From JAFGXT01 sp963677165 (GTDB taxonomy: Bacteria; Verrucomicrobiota; Lentisphaeria; Victivallales; SZUA-371): DNA of 64,000 nucleotides. The position numbers were made by a program, and so were the translations under genes. Positions 45,226-53,704 of this stretch are shown piece after piece. Below the pieces are notes generated by a model, which worked only from the letters and a program-made list of their open reading frames with translations, made no database searches and was not told where the DNA came from. Location: contig CAXXSX010000002.1 in assembly GCA_963677165.2 (NCBI GenBank), forward strand, positions 434,001 through 498,000, in the 5' to 3' direction. Every line of letters begins with the position of its first letter. Position 1 is the first letter of the stretch.

Positions 45226-46737
45226 ATGAATTTCAGACCTCCAAAAGGTAAATCGTTGTGGGACAGTTGGATTTATGTCCAAAACGAAAATACTTATCAT
45301 CTTTTTTATCTTGAAACCGTTGATCGGATATACGATCATATTGGTCATGCCGTTAGTACCGACCTTATAAATTGGGAAGAACTCCGTTCAATATCGGTCA
45401 GCGGAGCTCCCGGCTCCTGGAATAGTCGGATTACGCTCACCGGCATGGTAACACCGTTCCAGGGGAAATACTATATGCTGCTTGGTGGCTATGCCCCTGA
45501 AAACCCTGACAAGGCAATAGAAATTATTGGACGGTATGTATCCGACGACCTTGAAAACTGGCAGGAAGACAAATCATTTCCGTTGTTGAAGCCATCTTTT
45601 CCCTACATGACGGAATGTGATATTTCCTGTGATTGCCGTCACTGGCGTGATCTTTCGCTGTCTTATGACCAAAACAACCAATGGTTTGATGGCTATCTGA
45701 TGACGAAGGTAAAACCGGTATCTCCAGATGACTTCGGAACTGCTGTTGGTCATATACGTTCTCGGGATCTGGTGCATTGGGAGATGTTGGAACCAATCGC
45801 GCGTCAAAAACATTTCTATAATATGGAAGTTCCGGAGGTATTTGAATTTAATGGTCGATATTATCTTACTTTTTCAACCAACAGCCTTACCGGGTTAAAG
45901 ATAAATTCATCTCGTGGAACAGCATTGCGTGGTACATTTTATTTAACCTCGTCTTCCCGTAATGGCCCTTTTACTTTGCCTCCTGATCCATTTCTGATCG
46001 GTAGCGGTCATGGTCACTGGGAATCTTATGTGGGGCGAACCCTGGAACAGGATGATCAAAGAATACTTTACCATCACATGGGAAATCCATTCGAAGTTCG
46101 GCCAGCATGGGGAACGCCTAAAAAACTGGCATCTGACAGCGAAGGCAATCTGCATTTGGAATATCTACCGGTATTGCAAAAAATGGAAAACGGAAAATCG
46201 TTTCCTTTAAAAACGCATATTGAGACTGGTGACCGACAAGATCTTATTGGATATTGGAAACGAAACAATAAAGATTATTTTGGTAAGAACTATTTAGCTG
46301 GTACATCCTGCCGGATTGCTGACGATGTCGATAACTGTCATTTCAAGGTGGATTTGTTTCCCGAGGGTAATGGAATGTTTGGTATTATTTTCCGGCAGAG
46401 CGAATATCAGGCAGGAGCATTTATACTGGACTTGGAGCATCAAAGTATTTTTGTTGGTAATGCAGATATTCCTCCTGACTATAACTATGCCCATGGAATG
46501 TTTGGTTGGGACTTTTGTATCCATGACCAAACACAACTACCAGAAATGATCAAAGGAAAATATGAGCTGCGGATATTCCTTCGTAACGAGTTCTGCGAAG
46601 TATATGTAAATGATATTTGGTGTTTTTCTGCTACTTTACCCAAGCTGGCTTCATGCGGAGCTTTAAGTTTATATGTCGAACGGGGAGAAGCACACTTTGA
46701 GAATCTTCACCTAGCCCAACTTAATCCACTACTTTAA
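45226..46737 (+). CDS. Five-bladed propeller glycosidase (GH32/GH43-like)
   Basis: 503 residues. The first 330 have the repeated strand pattern of a five-bladed propeller: KGKSLWDSWIYVQNENTYHLFY, an acidic RDLSLSYD strand (about 140), and MEVPEVFEFNGRYYLTFS (about 204-221) with a Glu where clan GH-J enzymes have the acid/base. The C-terminal 150 residues form a beta-sandwich, as in GH32. It could release fructose, arabinose or another terminal sugar; the family cannot be fixed by eye. No signal peptide. It closes the cluster, and the next frame is a gene remnant that begins directly after its stop. Confidence 0.68.
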   Translation: MNFRPPKGKSLWDSWIYVQNENTYHLFYLETVDRIYDHIGHAVSTDLINWEELRSISVSGAPGSWNSRITLTGMVTPFQGKYYMLLGGYAPENPDKAIEIIGRYVSDDLENWQEDKSFPLLKPSFPYMTECDISCDCRHWRDLSLSYDQNNQWFDGYLMTKVKPVSPDDFGTAVGHIRSRDLVHWEMLEPIARQKHFYNMEVPEVFEFNGRYYLTFSTNSLTGLKINSSRGTALRGTFYLTSSSRNGPFTLPPDPFLIGSGHGHWESYVGRTLEQDDQRILYHHMGNPFEVRPAWGTPKKLASDSEGNLHLEYLPVLQKMENGKSFPLKTHIETGDRQDLIGYWKRNNKDYFGKNYLAGTSCRIADDVDNCHFKVDLFPEGNGMFGIIFRQSEYQAGAFILDLEHQSIFVGNADIPPDYNYAHGMFGWDFCIHDQTQLPEMIKGKYELRIFLRNEFCEVYVNDIWCFSATLPKLASCGALSLYVERGEAHFENLHLAQLNPLL

Positions 46738-47301
46738 GTAACAACAGTTGAAAACTTTCATTGTTGGAATGAAAAATCCAAGAAATATTCATGGAGTCTC
46801 CAGTGGGTTGGAGACTCTGAACTCCACAAAGATATTACCTGTATTCCCAATCTGGAAATCTCAGAAGACGGACACATCCACATTCATGTACCAATATGCC
46901 TGAAGCGTAATAAAGGGCGAAAGCTTGTTATTGCTCCAAAAGCCCTGGATGGAGATATTTCCGGGGCTCCGTCGGCAAAACAGGAAACGTTCATTCGGGC
47001 AATCGCTACGTCCTGGCAATGGGCAAAAATAGTCGAATCCGGTGAGGTTAAAAATATTTCCGAACTTGCGAAAAAAGTGAAAGTATGTCGTCCCTATACG
47101 TCAAGAATTCTGTCGCTGGTCAATCTATCTCCTGATGTAATCGAAGCCATTGCTTACGGACGGGAGCCCAACAATCTCTCGCTCCAGAGACTCATCTACG
47201 GCTATCCCGACGACTGGGAGGAACAATGGCAGCAGCTGGGATTTGAGGTAAATAAACCGGAATCCCCACCTGAAAAAACTTGCATTCCAGCTCAAAATTG
47301 A
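46738..47301 (+). pseudogene. 5'-truncated serine-recombinase-associated protein
   Basis: The frame is open from the glycosidase stop (46737) for 187 codons with no ATG until past 47077, so the front of the gene is missing. The sequence RKLVIAPKALDGDISG, then LAKKVKVCRPYTSRILSLVN and DVIEAIAYGREPNNLSL, fits proteins that sit beside or at the end of large serine recombinases in many bacteria (recalled, not searched). A GTG at 47077 could restart translation but would leave only the end of the domain. It marks the left side of a decayed mobile element. Confidence 0.65.
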
Positions 47302-47380
47302 TTATATTATCACAAGTCGCTATAAGCAATTAATTTACATCTCCTTCGAAACGGAGATATTCAAACCAAGGGGAATCACC

Positions 47381-47557
47381 ATGGATCACAATTTTTATGA
47401 TGTGAAAGCCAAAGCAAAAGTCACTGCAAAAGTAACCGAGAAAGTAACCTACGGCAAACCCGGAAACGAACGTTATGCGTTCAAAGCAAAAACTTCAGAT
47501 GGTCGTAACCTGACCGCTTTCGTCGGTAAAGATACCTGGGATAAAGCCAAGATATAA
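47381..47557 (+). CDS. Small 58-aa protein of unknown function
   Basis: A clear aagggg site lies about 8 nt before the ATG, and a strong terminator follows. The protein is basic, with repeated Lys, Val and Thr in the first half (KAKAKVTAKVTEKVTYGK) and RYAFKAKTSDGRNLTAFVGKDTWDK at the end, probably a single beta-rich domain. A 6-bp hairpin (47339-47358) lies in the leader. It stands alone in the decayed element. I do not recognise a family. Confidence 0.7.
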   Translation: MDHNFYDVKAKAKVTAKVTEKVTYGKPGNERYAFKAKTSDGRNLTAFVGKDTWDKAKI

Positions 47558-47574
47558 TAGATATTCTTTCCCTG

Positions 47575-47608
47575 CCGTTCTTCGTTTTTATCCGAAGAAC
47601 GGTTTTTT
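47575..47608 (+). terminator. Rho-independent terminator after the 58-aa gene
   Basis: CCGTTCTTCG (47575-47584) and CGAAGAACGG (47593-47602) form a perfect 10-bp stem, followed by six T. Confidence 0.9.
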
Positions 47609-47832
47609 CGTTTAATGAAGCGTTAAATTTCGATCTAGTAAAGCATGATTCCCTTGCAAACCGGTATTTTTTGCCACTTTGAAGTTTTGAAACTGTACAA
47701 AATGGCACCACTTAAAAACACTCTTGCAACTATTTTACTAGACATTATAATTCAGCATAGAAATGCAAAAAAACAAGTTCTGAAATCTTGTTCCATATGA
47801 TAGATTTTTGAAAGTTTTCCCATATTTGGTTT

Positions 47833-48141
47833 TCAATAATATTGCGATGGTGGACATATTTCACCGGAAAATGTAATAAGGTCTTCTGCAGAGGCAAGGG
47901 ATTCCCTTATGAATTTGTATATTCGCTTCTCAATGATGTCCCTGTCAATCATGCCGTATCCTGTTGTTTCGGAGATTCTTTTCAACTCATCTTGAAGCAA
48001 ATTACATTTAGCTATTGCCTTTTGCAAATCAGTTGTATCAAGGGATACTCTGATTTCTCTACCGGAAGCATAGCCAGGGATGCGACACCGGAAGTAATAA
48101 TGACCGTTTCTGTCTACAAGGTTTTTGACTTTTACTTTCAT
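47833..48141 (-). pseudogene. Tyrosine integrase, N-terminal fragment (DUF6538-like)
   Basis: On the minus strand an ATG with ggag upstream (start 48141) opens a 102-residue frame with HYYFRCRIPGYASGREIRVSLD, the N-terminal arm-binding (DUF6538-like) domain of tyrosine recombinases. The frame then stops; no core-binding or catalytic domain (R-H-R-Y) follows on either strand. The fragment begins about 120 nt from the 3' end of tRNA-Ser(GCU), where an intact integrative element would have its integrase. It is the leftover of a lost element. Confidence 0.8.
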
Positions 48142-48257
48142 GTATAACTCCATTTTAGAATTAAAACTAAAATGCGTCACACTGGATTTGTCGGAGAGAA
48201 GATAGCTCGAACCTCAATCATTCACATTTGAGCGTGAAATGAAGAATCTGGATACAA

Positions 48258-48350
<93 letters not shown>

Positions 48351-48614
48351 GCTTGACATATTTTGCAAAGTCATTTGCGGTAAAATCATTGAGAGACATA
48401 TATCAATTATCTCTCGGGAGTAGTACAATAGCGCTGAACTGAAAATCATCAAATCAATATTTGAAAAATTTCAAGATTTTTTATGTTTTTAAGTCTCAAA
48501 CAAGATAAATGAAAAAGCTCTCCTCACGGCATAATCCTGATATTATACGACTTATGATGATATCAGCCAAACCATATACTAACAAAAAAAACTGTGGATT
48601 TTCTTTAAAATGAC

Positions 48615-48642
48615 TTGCAGAATTGCAAAAAAATGGTATTTT
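48615..48642 (+). promoter_or_regulatory. Possible promoter for rpsB-tsf
   Basis: TTGCAG at 48615-48620 and TATTTT at 48637-48642 are 16 nt apart. The leader to the rpsB start is about 160 nt and contains small palindromes, which fits autoregulation by S2 but is not shown. Nothing else is seen between 48351 and 48801. Confidence 0.35.
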
Positions 48643-48801
48643 ACAAATTCTTTAGTCCCGGTTAATTGTATAAAAAGATCTTTTTAATACGATATATCGG
48701 AGAAAACCAAACAAAAAGGTTGGCTGCTGACGGCGTCAAAATTAATTTTAATAACCAAACGTCGATGTCGCGGAAAAGCTACCGAAAAGAAAGAGGAAAA
48801 A

Positions 48802-49758
48802 ATGGCTAAGATCACAATCAAAGACCTGTTGGAAGCCGGTTGTCATTTCGGACACCAGACGAAACGCTGGAACCCTAAAATGAAAGAATATGTTTTCGGC
48901 GCAAAGAATGGTATCTCTATCATCGACTTGACCAAGACAATGCATCAGATTGCCGATGCCTGCAATTTTCTGCAGCACAAAGTTATGGAAGGTGCCGATG
49001 TCCTGTTTGTAGGAACAAAGCGTCAGGCTCAGCAGATCATCCGCGAAACTGCCGATAAAACCGGAATGTATTATGTATCTGAACGCTGGATGGGTGGAAC
49101 TCTGACGAACAATGTTACTATCCGTAAAAGCATCTCCCGCATGTATGAAATCGACAAAACAATGGACTCCGGTGAAGCCAATTCCCTCAAGAAAAAAGAA
49201 CTTGCTTCTCTAAACAGAAAATGCGAAAAACTGCATCGCGACCTTGATGGTATCGCAAAAATGAAAAAGACTCCCGGTGTTATGGTTGTTGTTGACGTTT
49301 GTCATGATGCCATCGCAATCCGCGAAGCTAAGAAACTGGGCATTCCGATTGTTGCAATTTGCGATACAAATGGCGATCCGACCAACATTGATTATCCTGT
49401 AGCCGCTAATGACGATGCGGTAAAATCAATCAAAATCATCATTGACTTGTTTGCCGACGCAATCAGCGTTGCATCTGAAATCTATCAGAAAAAAGTAGTT
49501 GAAGAAAAAGCAAAAGCTGACGCCGAAGCAAAAGCAAAAGCTGAAGAAAAGAAGGCTGAAGCCAAAGAAAAGGCTGAAAAGAAAGCCGCAGCTAAAAAAT
49601 CAACAGCTAAAAAACCAGCTCCTAAAGCTGAAAAGAAAGCTGAAGAAAAACCTGTAGCAAAAGAAGTTAAGGTTGAAGAAAAAGCTGAAAAGCCTAAAGC
49701 TGAAGAAAAACCTGCTGAAGAAGCCAAGGTTGAAGAAAAAGCTGAAGCAGCTGAATAA
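48802..49758 (+). CDS. rpsB: 30S ribosomal protein S2 with long charged tail
   Basis: 318 residues; gaggaa precedes the start. The S2 body (about 1-233) is complete, with LLEAGCHFGHQTKRWNPKM, VLFVGTKRQAQ, ERWMGGTLTN and AICDTNGDPTNIDYPVAANDDA. The last 85 residues are a Lys/Ala/Glu-rich low-complexity tail, with repeats of AEEKKAEAKEKAEKK type. Such a tail is unusual for S2 and gives an antisense frame that is only a shadow. The gene is 34 nt upstream of tsf, the common rpsB-tsf operon. Confidence 0.97.
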   Translation: MAKITIKDLLEAGCHFGHQTKRWNPKMKEYVFGAKNGISIIDLTKTMHQIADACNFLQHKVMEGADVLFVGTKRQAQQIIRETADKTGMYYVSERWMGGTLTNNVTIRKSISRMYEIDKTMDSGEANSLKKKELASLNRKCEKLHRDLDGIAKMKKTPGVMVVVDVCHDAIAIREAKKLGIPIVAICDTNGDPTNIDYPVAANDDAVKSIKIIIDLFADAISVASEIYQKKVVEEKAKADAEAKAKAEEKKAEAKEKAEKKAAAKKSTAKKPAPKAEKKAEEKPVAKEVKVEEKAEKPKAEEKPAEEAKVEEKAEAAE

Positions 49759-49792
49759 TTAATATATTTTATAATTTGGGAGATATTACATT

Positions 49793-50590
49793 ATGGCTAT
49801 TACTGCCGCAATGGTAAAAGATCTGCGCGAAAAGACTGGCGCAGGCATGATGGATTGCAAGAAAGCTCTTGCAGCCGCCGATGGTGATATGGAAAAAGCA
49901 GTTGAAAACCTGCGTAAATCAGGTATCGCCAAAGCTGAAAAGAAAGCCGCAAGGGCAACGAAAGAAGGTCGTATTGCTACTTCTATTGAAGGTGGTAAAG
50001 GCGCTATCGTTGAAGTTCTCTGCGAAACAGATTTTGTTGCTACCAACGAAAAATTCAACGACTTCCTGTCTACTGTAGCGGCTGACGCTATGGCACTTGA
50101 TGGCAATGGTGATATTACCGAAGCTATCAATGAAAAAGAAAAAGATGCTCTGGTTTCCATGATTGCCACAATCGGAGAAAACATGCAGCTCCGCAGAGCA
50201 GCAAAATGGGAAAGCGCTGGACAAATCGCATCCTACATCCATCAGGGCGGACGTATCGTTGTGATGGTTGATGTTGAAGGCGAAGCCGATGCGGAAACTC
50301 TCAGTGATCTCTGCATGCATATCGCAGCTTTCAGCCCGGCTTATATTACTCCGGAAGATATTCCTGCCGAAGCAGTCGAAAAGGAAAAGGAAATCGCAGC
50401 TGCTCAGATGGCTGGAAAACCTGCAAATATCATCGACAAGATCATCGGTGGCAAAATCAACAAGTGGTACTCAGAAGTATGCTTGGTAAAACAGCCTTGG
50501 ATCAAGGATGACAAAACTTGCTTTGCAAAGCTGGCTCAAAAAGCCACTATCAAACGTTTTGTCCGCTGGTCTATCTCTGACGAGATTTAA
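49793..50590 (+). CDS. tsf: Translation elongation factor Ts
   Basis: 265 residues. The start, MAITAAMVKDLREKTGAGMM, the MDCKKALAAADGD segment and TDFVA (about 80) are family hallmarks. EF-Ts exchanges GDP for GTP on EF-Tu. A little shorter than the E. coli protein (283). It is cotranscribed with rpsB and followed by a strong terminator. Confidence 0.97.
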   Translation: MAITAAMVKDLREKTGAGMMDCKKALAAADGDMEKAVENLRKSGIAKAEKKAARATKEGRIATSIEGGKGAIVEVLCETDFVATNEKFNDFLSTVAADAMALDGNGDITEAINEKEKDALVSMIATIGENMQLRRAAKWESAGQIASYIHQGGRIVVMVDVEGEADAETLSDLCMHIAAFSPAYITPEDIPAEAVEKEKEIAAAQMAGKPANIIDKIIGGKINKWYSEVCLVKQPWIKDDKTCFAKLAQKATIKRFVRWSISDEI

Positions 50591-50615
50591 TAAGCTACGA
50601 CATCATTGATTATTC

Positions 50616-50649
50616 CGGACGGAAGCAAATGCTTCCGTCCGTTTTTTTT
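50616..50649 (+). terminator. Terminator of rpsB-tsf
   Basis: CGGACGGAAGC and GCTTCCGTCCG form a perfect 11-bp stem with an AAAT loop, followed by eight T. Confidence 0.93.
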
Positions 50650-50727
50650 GTACTCACAACTGTTTTCCGATTTGTATATTTTCAAGAAACAGTTATTGTG
50701 TATAATCAACTTCAGAAAGGGTTAATC

Positions 50728-51312
50728 ATGAAAAAATGGTTTTGTTCCGTTTTAACGATACTTGTGCTTCCGCTAATAATGTTTACAGCCGGATGTCGCC
50801 AGATAAGTGTTGCAGAAGTTCTTCAGCAACCACAAAATGCTACAATTTATACCCAACATAATCTCTGGTATGATACCGGAAATACAATTTCTTCCATCAA
50901 CTATCAGTCGGGCAGATTACTTAGACTCGGTACAGAAGTAAAAATTATCAGCGCCACTGACTCCTCCATTAAATTTAAAACCGGAGAAGGCAAGGTTTTT
51001 ACGATTGACTTCAAACCGGAATGGATGATGCTGTCAATGCCAGCATATATCAAACAGACCTTCACACTCAAATCCTCGGAAAAACTCTGTTCCGGACTGA
51101 ATCGCAACCAGATTAGCGACATTATGCATGGCGTAGTTAAAAAAGGCATGACCCGCAGAGAAGTCCTGCTTTGCTGCGGACCACCACCCGCGTGCCGAAC
51201 TCCTTCCGTTACATGTGACACATGGGTTTACTGGACCGATAGATATACCACCGTCAGAGTGGTTTTCAAAAACAATAAAGTGGTTGAAATCATTTCGCTA
51301 AAAACCTTATAA
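50728..51312 (+). CDS. Lipoprotein with SmpA/BamE-like domain
   Basis: 194 residues; the ATG at 50728 has agaaagg upstream and gives a lipoprotein signal peptide (lipobox FTAGC). The last 70 residues (VVKKGMTRREVLLCCGPP..., then DTWVYWTDR and VVFKNNKVVEI) follow the pattern of the SmpA/OmlA (BamE) domain, which helps assemble outer membrane proteins. Whether it has that role is not shown; the middle part is unique. Confidence 0.65.
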   Translation: MKKWFCSVLTILVLPLIMFTAGCRQISVAEVLQQPQNATIYTQHNLWYDTGNTISSINYQSGRLLRLGTEVKIISATDSSIKFKTGEGKVFTIDFKPEWMMLSMPAYIKQTFTLKSSEKLCSGLNRNQISDIMHGVVKKGMTRREVLLCCGPPPACRTPSVTCDTWVYWTDRYTTVRVVFKNNKVVEIISLKTL

Positions 51313-51343
51313 TGAGCATTTATTCCGGGAGCATTTCTTTACT

Positions 51344-52285
51344 ATGAGCAAAACAATTCTGGTTACAGGAGGCGGGGGATTTATTGGTTCTCATCTCTGT
51401 GAACGCCTGTTAAACGATGGACACGATGTTATATGTCTTGATAACTTTTTTACCGGCTCAAAAGATAACATACGCCATCTTTTAAGCGATCCTGATTTTG
51501 AGTTGGTCCGACATGATATCTGTCAGCCTTATTATGCGGAAGTCGACATGGTTTTTAATATGGCATGTCCGGCTTCTCCAGTCCACTACCAATACAACCC
51601 GGTTCATACGACTAAAACTTGCGTCATGGGGTCCATTAACATGCTGGGACTTGCCAAACGCAGACAAGCTGTAATTTTGCAGGCGTCTACTTCTGAAGTT
51701 TATGGCGATCCCAATATTCATCCCCAAACTGAAGCTTACTGGGGCAACGTAAATTGCATTGGTAAACGCAGTTGTTATGATGAAGGAAAACGTTGTGCTG
51801 AAACATTGTTTTTTGATTATTACCGCGAACACAATGTTAAAATTAAAGTTGTTAGAATTTTCAATACCTACGGACCACGCATGCTTCCAAATGACGGCAG
51901 AGTTGTAAGTAATTTCATTGTCCAGGCTCTGAAAAATGAAGATATTACCATTTATGGAGAGGGACAGCAAACTCGTAGCTTCTGTTACGTCAAAGATCTG
52001 GTTGAAGGACTGGTAAAAATGGCAAACACCTCAGATAATATTACCGGTCCGATTAATCTTGGAAATCCTGAAGAATTTACCATCAATCAACTGGCTGACC
52101 TGGTTATTGAACTAACCGGCAGCAAGTCGAAAAAAGTAACCCGTCCACTTCCACAAGACGATCCTGTTATGCGTAAACCTGATATTTCCAAAGCACGTGA
52201 AATTCTTGACTGGCAACCATCCGTCAAGGTGAAGGACGGTCTGCTGAAAACAATTGAGTATTTTAAAAGCCTTAATGACCTTTAG
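51344..52285 (+). CDS. UDP-glucuronate decarboxylase (UXS-like)
   Basis: 313 residues, usual for bacterial UXS. NAD-binding TGGGGFIGS at the N-terminus, the active-site pair Ser in QASTSEVYG and Tyr-x-x-x-Lys in SCYDEGKR (about 145-152), and RIFNTYGPRM, DGRVVSNF and RSFCYVKDL are typical. It converts UDP-glucuronate to UDP-xylose, a precursor of surface polysaccharides. Gene is monocistronic or precedes murF by 15 nt. Confidence 0.93.
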   Translation: MSKTILVTGGGGFIGSHLCERLLNDGHDVICLDNFFTGSKDNIRHLLSDPDFELVRHDICQPYYAEVDMVFNMACPASPVHYQYNPVHTTKTCVMGSINMLGLAKRRQAVILQASTSEVYGDPNIHPQTEAYWGNVNCIGKRSCYDEGKRCAETLFFDYYREHNVKIKVVRIFNTYGPRMLPNDGRVVSNFIVQALKNEDITIYGEGQQTRSFCYVKDLVEGLVKMANTSDNITGPINLGNPEEFTINQLADLVIELTGSKSKKVTRPLPQDDPVMRKPDISKAREILDWQPSVKVKDGLLKTIEYFKSLNDL

Positions 52286-52300
52286 ATCAGCAGCAATAAT

Positions 52301-53704
52301 ATGACTGACTTTATGATTGATGAAATTGTTCGCGCGGTAAGCGGGACGGTGCTTTTCGGGAAGGAGCGCCGTCTTCGCATTACCCGAATTGTAACAGACA
52401 GCCGAAAAGATTGCTCAAACGCCCTGTTTATCCCGATCAAAGGTGAAATTTTTGATGGACATGCTTATCTAGGTCAAGCAATTAAAATGGGTGCGGCTGC
52501 AGTTTTAACCGAGCCAGAAGTGGAAATTCCTCCGAACGTTGCTGAACAAGCAGTTGTTATTGAAGTCGCAAACACAACTACGGCCTACCAGGCACTCGGA
52601 CGCTATCATCGCAACCGAATTAACGGATTGAAAGTTGTGGCGATAACAGGCAGCAGCGGAAAAACCAGCACAAAAGAAATGTTGCGTTCAATCTTCATTG
52701 CAGCTTATGGAGCAGATGCGGTCCTCGCCACCGAAGGAAATACCAATAACCAGATAGGAGTTCCCCAGAATTTACTACGCTTAACCCCCCTGCACAAGGT
52801 AGCGGTAATCGAAATGGGAACCAATCACCACGGTGAAATCGAACCCCTCAGCCGGACAGCGCTTCCTGATGTTGCCGTAATAACATTTATCGGCAGCTGC
52901 CACCTTGAATTCTTAGGATCAATTGATGGAGTCGCACAGGAAAAAGCAAAAATATTTTCAGGCTTAAATCATGAAGGCATTGCTGTAATTCCTGCAGAAG
53001 GCGGAGGACAATATATTCTTGAACACGAAACTTCCGGAATAATGACGTTCCGGTTCGGTCTTGATTTTGACGGTGACCTGACAAGTCGTTATCTAGGCGG
53101 CAATCTTAACGGCAGCTCTATCGAACTCTATTTTAAAGGAATCGATAAAACGGTTAAAATCGATTGGAAATTATCCGGTCGCCACCAGGCATCCAATGCG
53201 GCAGCAGCCGCAGCGGCGGCATTCGCGATGGGAGTTCCGATTAATAAAATTGTCAAAGGACTGTCGACCTGTACTTTACCTGGGATGCGCATGAAAATCA
53301 CTGAGCGTGATGGGGTCACCTGGATCAATGACGCATACAACGCCAATCCCGACAGCATGAGTTCCAGTCTTGAATGGTTGTCCGAATTTATTGAATCCGA
53401 CAAGTTTGTGCTGATAATGGGGGATATGCTGGAGATTGGGGAAACCTCTCAGACGGAACATTTAAAAGTTCTGAATAAGGCTTTAAACCTTTTCGCCTCT
53501 TCCGAAATGAAACTGGTAGCGGTTGGAAAAGAAATGTGCCATGCAAAAGAAACCCTCAACGAGGGTAAATCGGCAAGAATTAGTTTTTATCCTGATTCCA
53601 CTGAAGCCGCAAAAGCCCTTGCCAATGTTATTGGTCCCGGAATGAGCGTATTTTTAAAAGGTTCACGCGGAATCAAACTTGAGGTGATCGAACAGGAATT
53701 ATGA
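52301..53704 (+). CDS. murF: UDP-MurNAc-tripeptide D-alanyl-D-alanine ligase
   Basis: 467 residues. ATP-binding ITGSSGKTSTKEM (about 110), EMGTNHHGEIEPL, and NDAYNANPDSM (about 346) are MurF features. It adds D-Ala-D-Ala to the cell-wall tripeptide precursor in the cytoplasm. It overlaps murE by ATGA, with the order F then E, the reverse of the usual E-F in the dcw cluster. Confidence 0.95.
   Translation: MTDFMIDEIVRAVSGTVLFGKERRLRITRIVTDSRKDCSNALFIPIKGEIFDGHAYLGQAIKMGAAAVLTEPEVEIPPNVAEQAVVIEVANTTTAYQALGRYHRNRINGLKVVAITGSSGKTSTKEMLRSIFIAAYGADAVLATEGNTNNQIGVPQNLLRLTPLHKVAVIEMGTNHHGEIEPLSRTALPDVAVITFIGSCHLEFLGSIDGVAQEKAKIFSGLNHEGIAVIPAEGGGQYILEHETSGIMTFRFGLDFDGDLTSRYLGGNLNGSSIELYFKGIDKTVKIDWKLSGRHQASNAAAAAAAAFAMGVPINKIVKGLSTCTLPGMRMKITERDGVTWINDAYNANPDSMSSSLEWLSEFIESDKFVLIMGDMLEIGETSQTEHLKVLNKALNLFASSEMKLVAVGKEMCHAKETLNEGKSARISFYPDSTEAAKALANVIGPGMSVFLKGSRGIKLEVIEQEL

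Noticed and set aside
47077..47301. Intact 74-aa gene from GTG at 47077
   Set aside because: Similar sequence continues upstream in the same frame, so this is the tail of a truncated longer gene.
45226..47301. Read-through fusion of the glycosidase and the recombinase-associated remnant
   Set aside because: The glycosidase ends in a regular TAA at its usual length; the shared frame is probably chance.
49485..49727. Antisense frame rich in Ala, Phe and Ser over rpsB
   Set aside because: It is the mirror of the Lys/Ala/Glu codons of the S2 tail.
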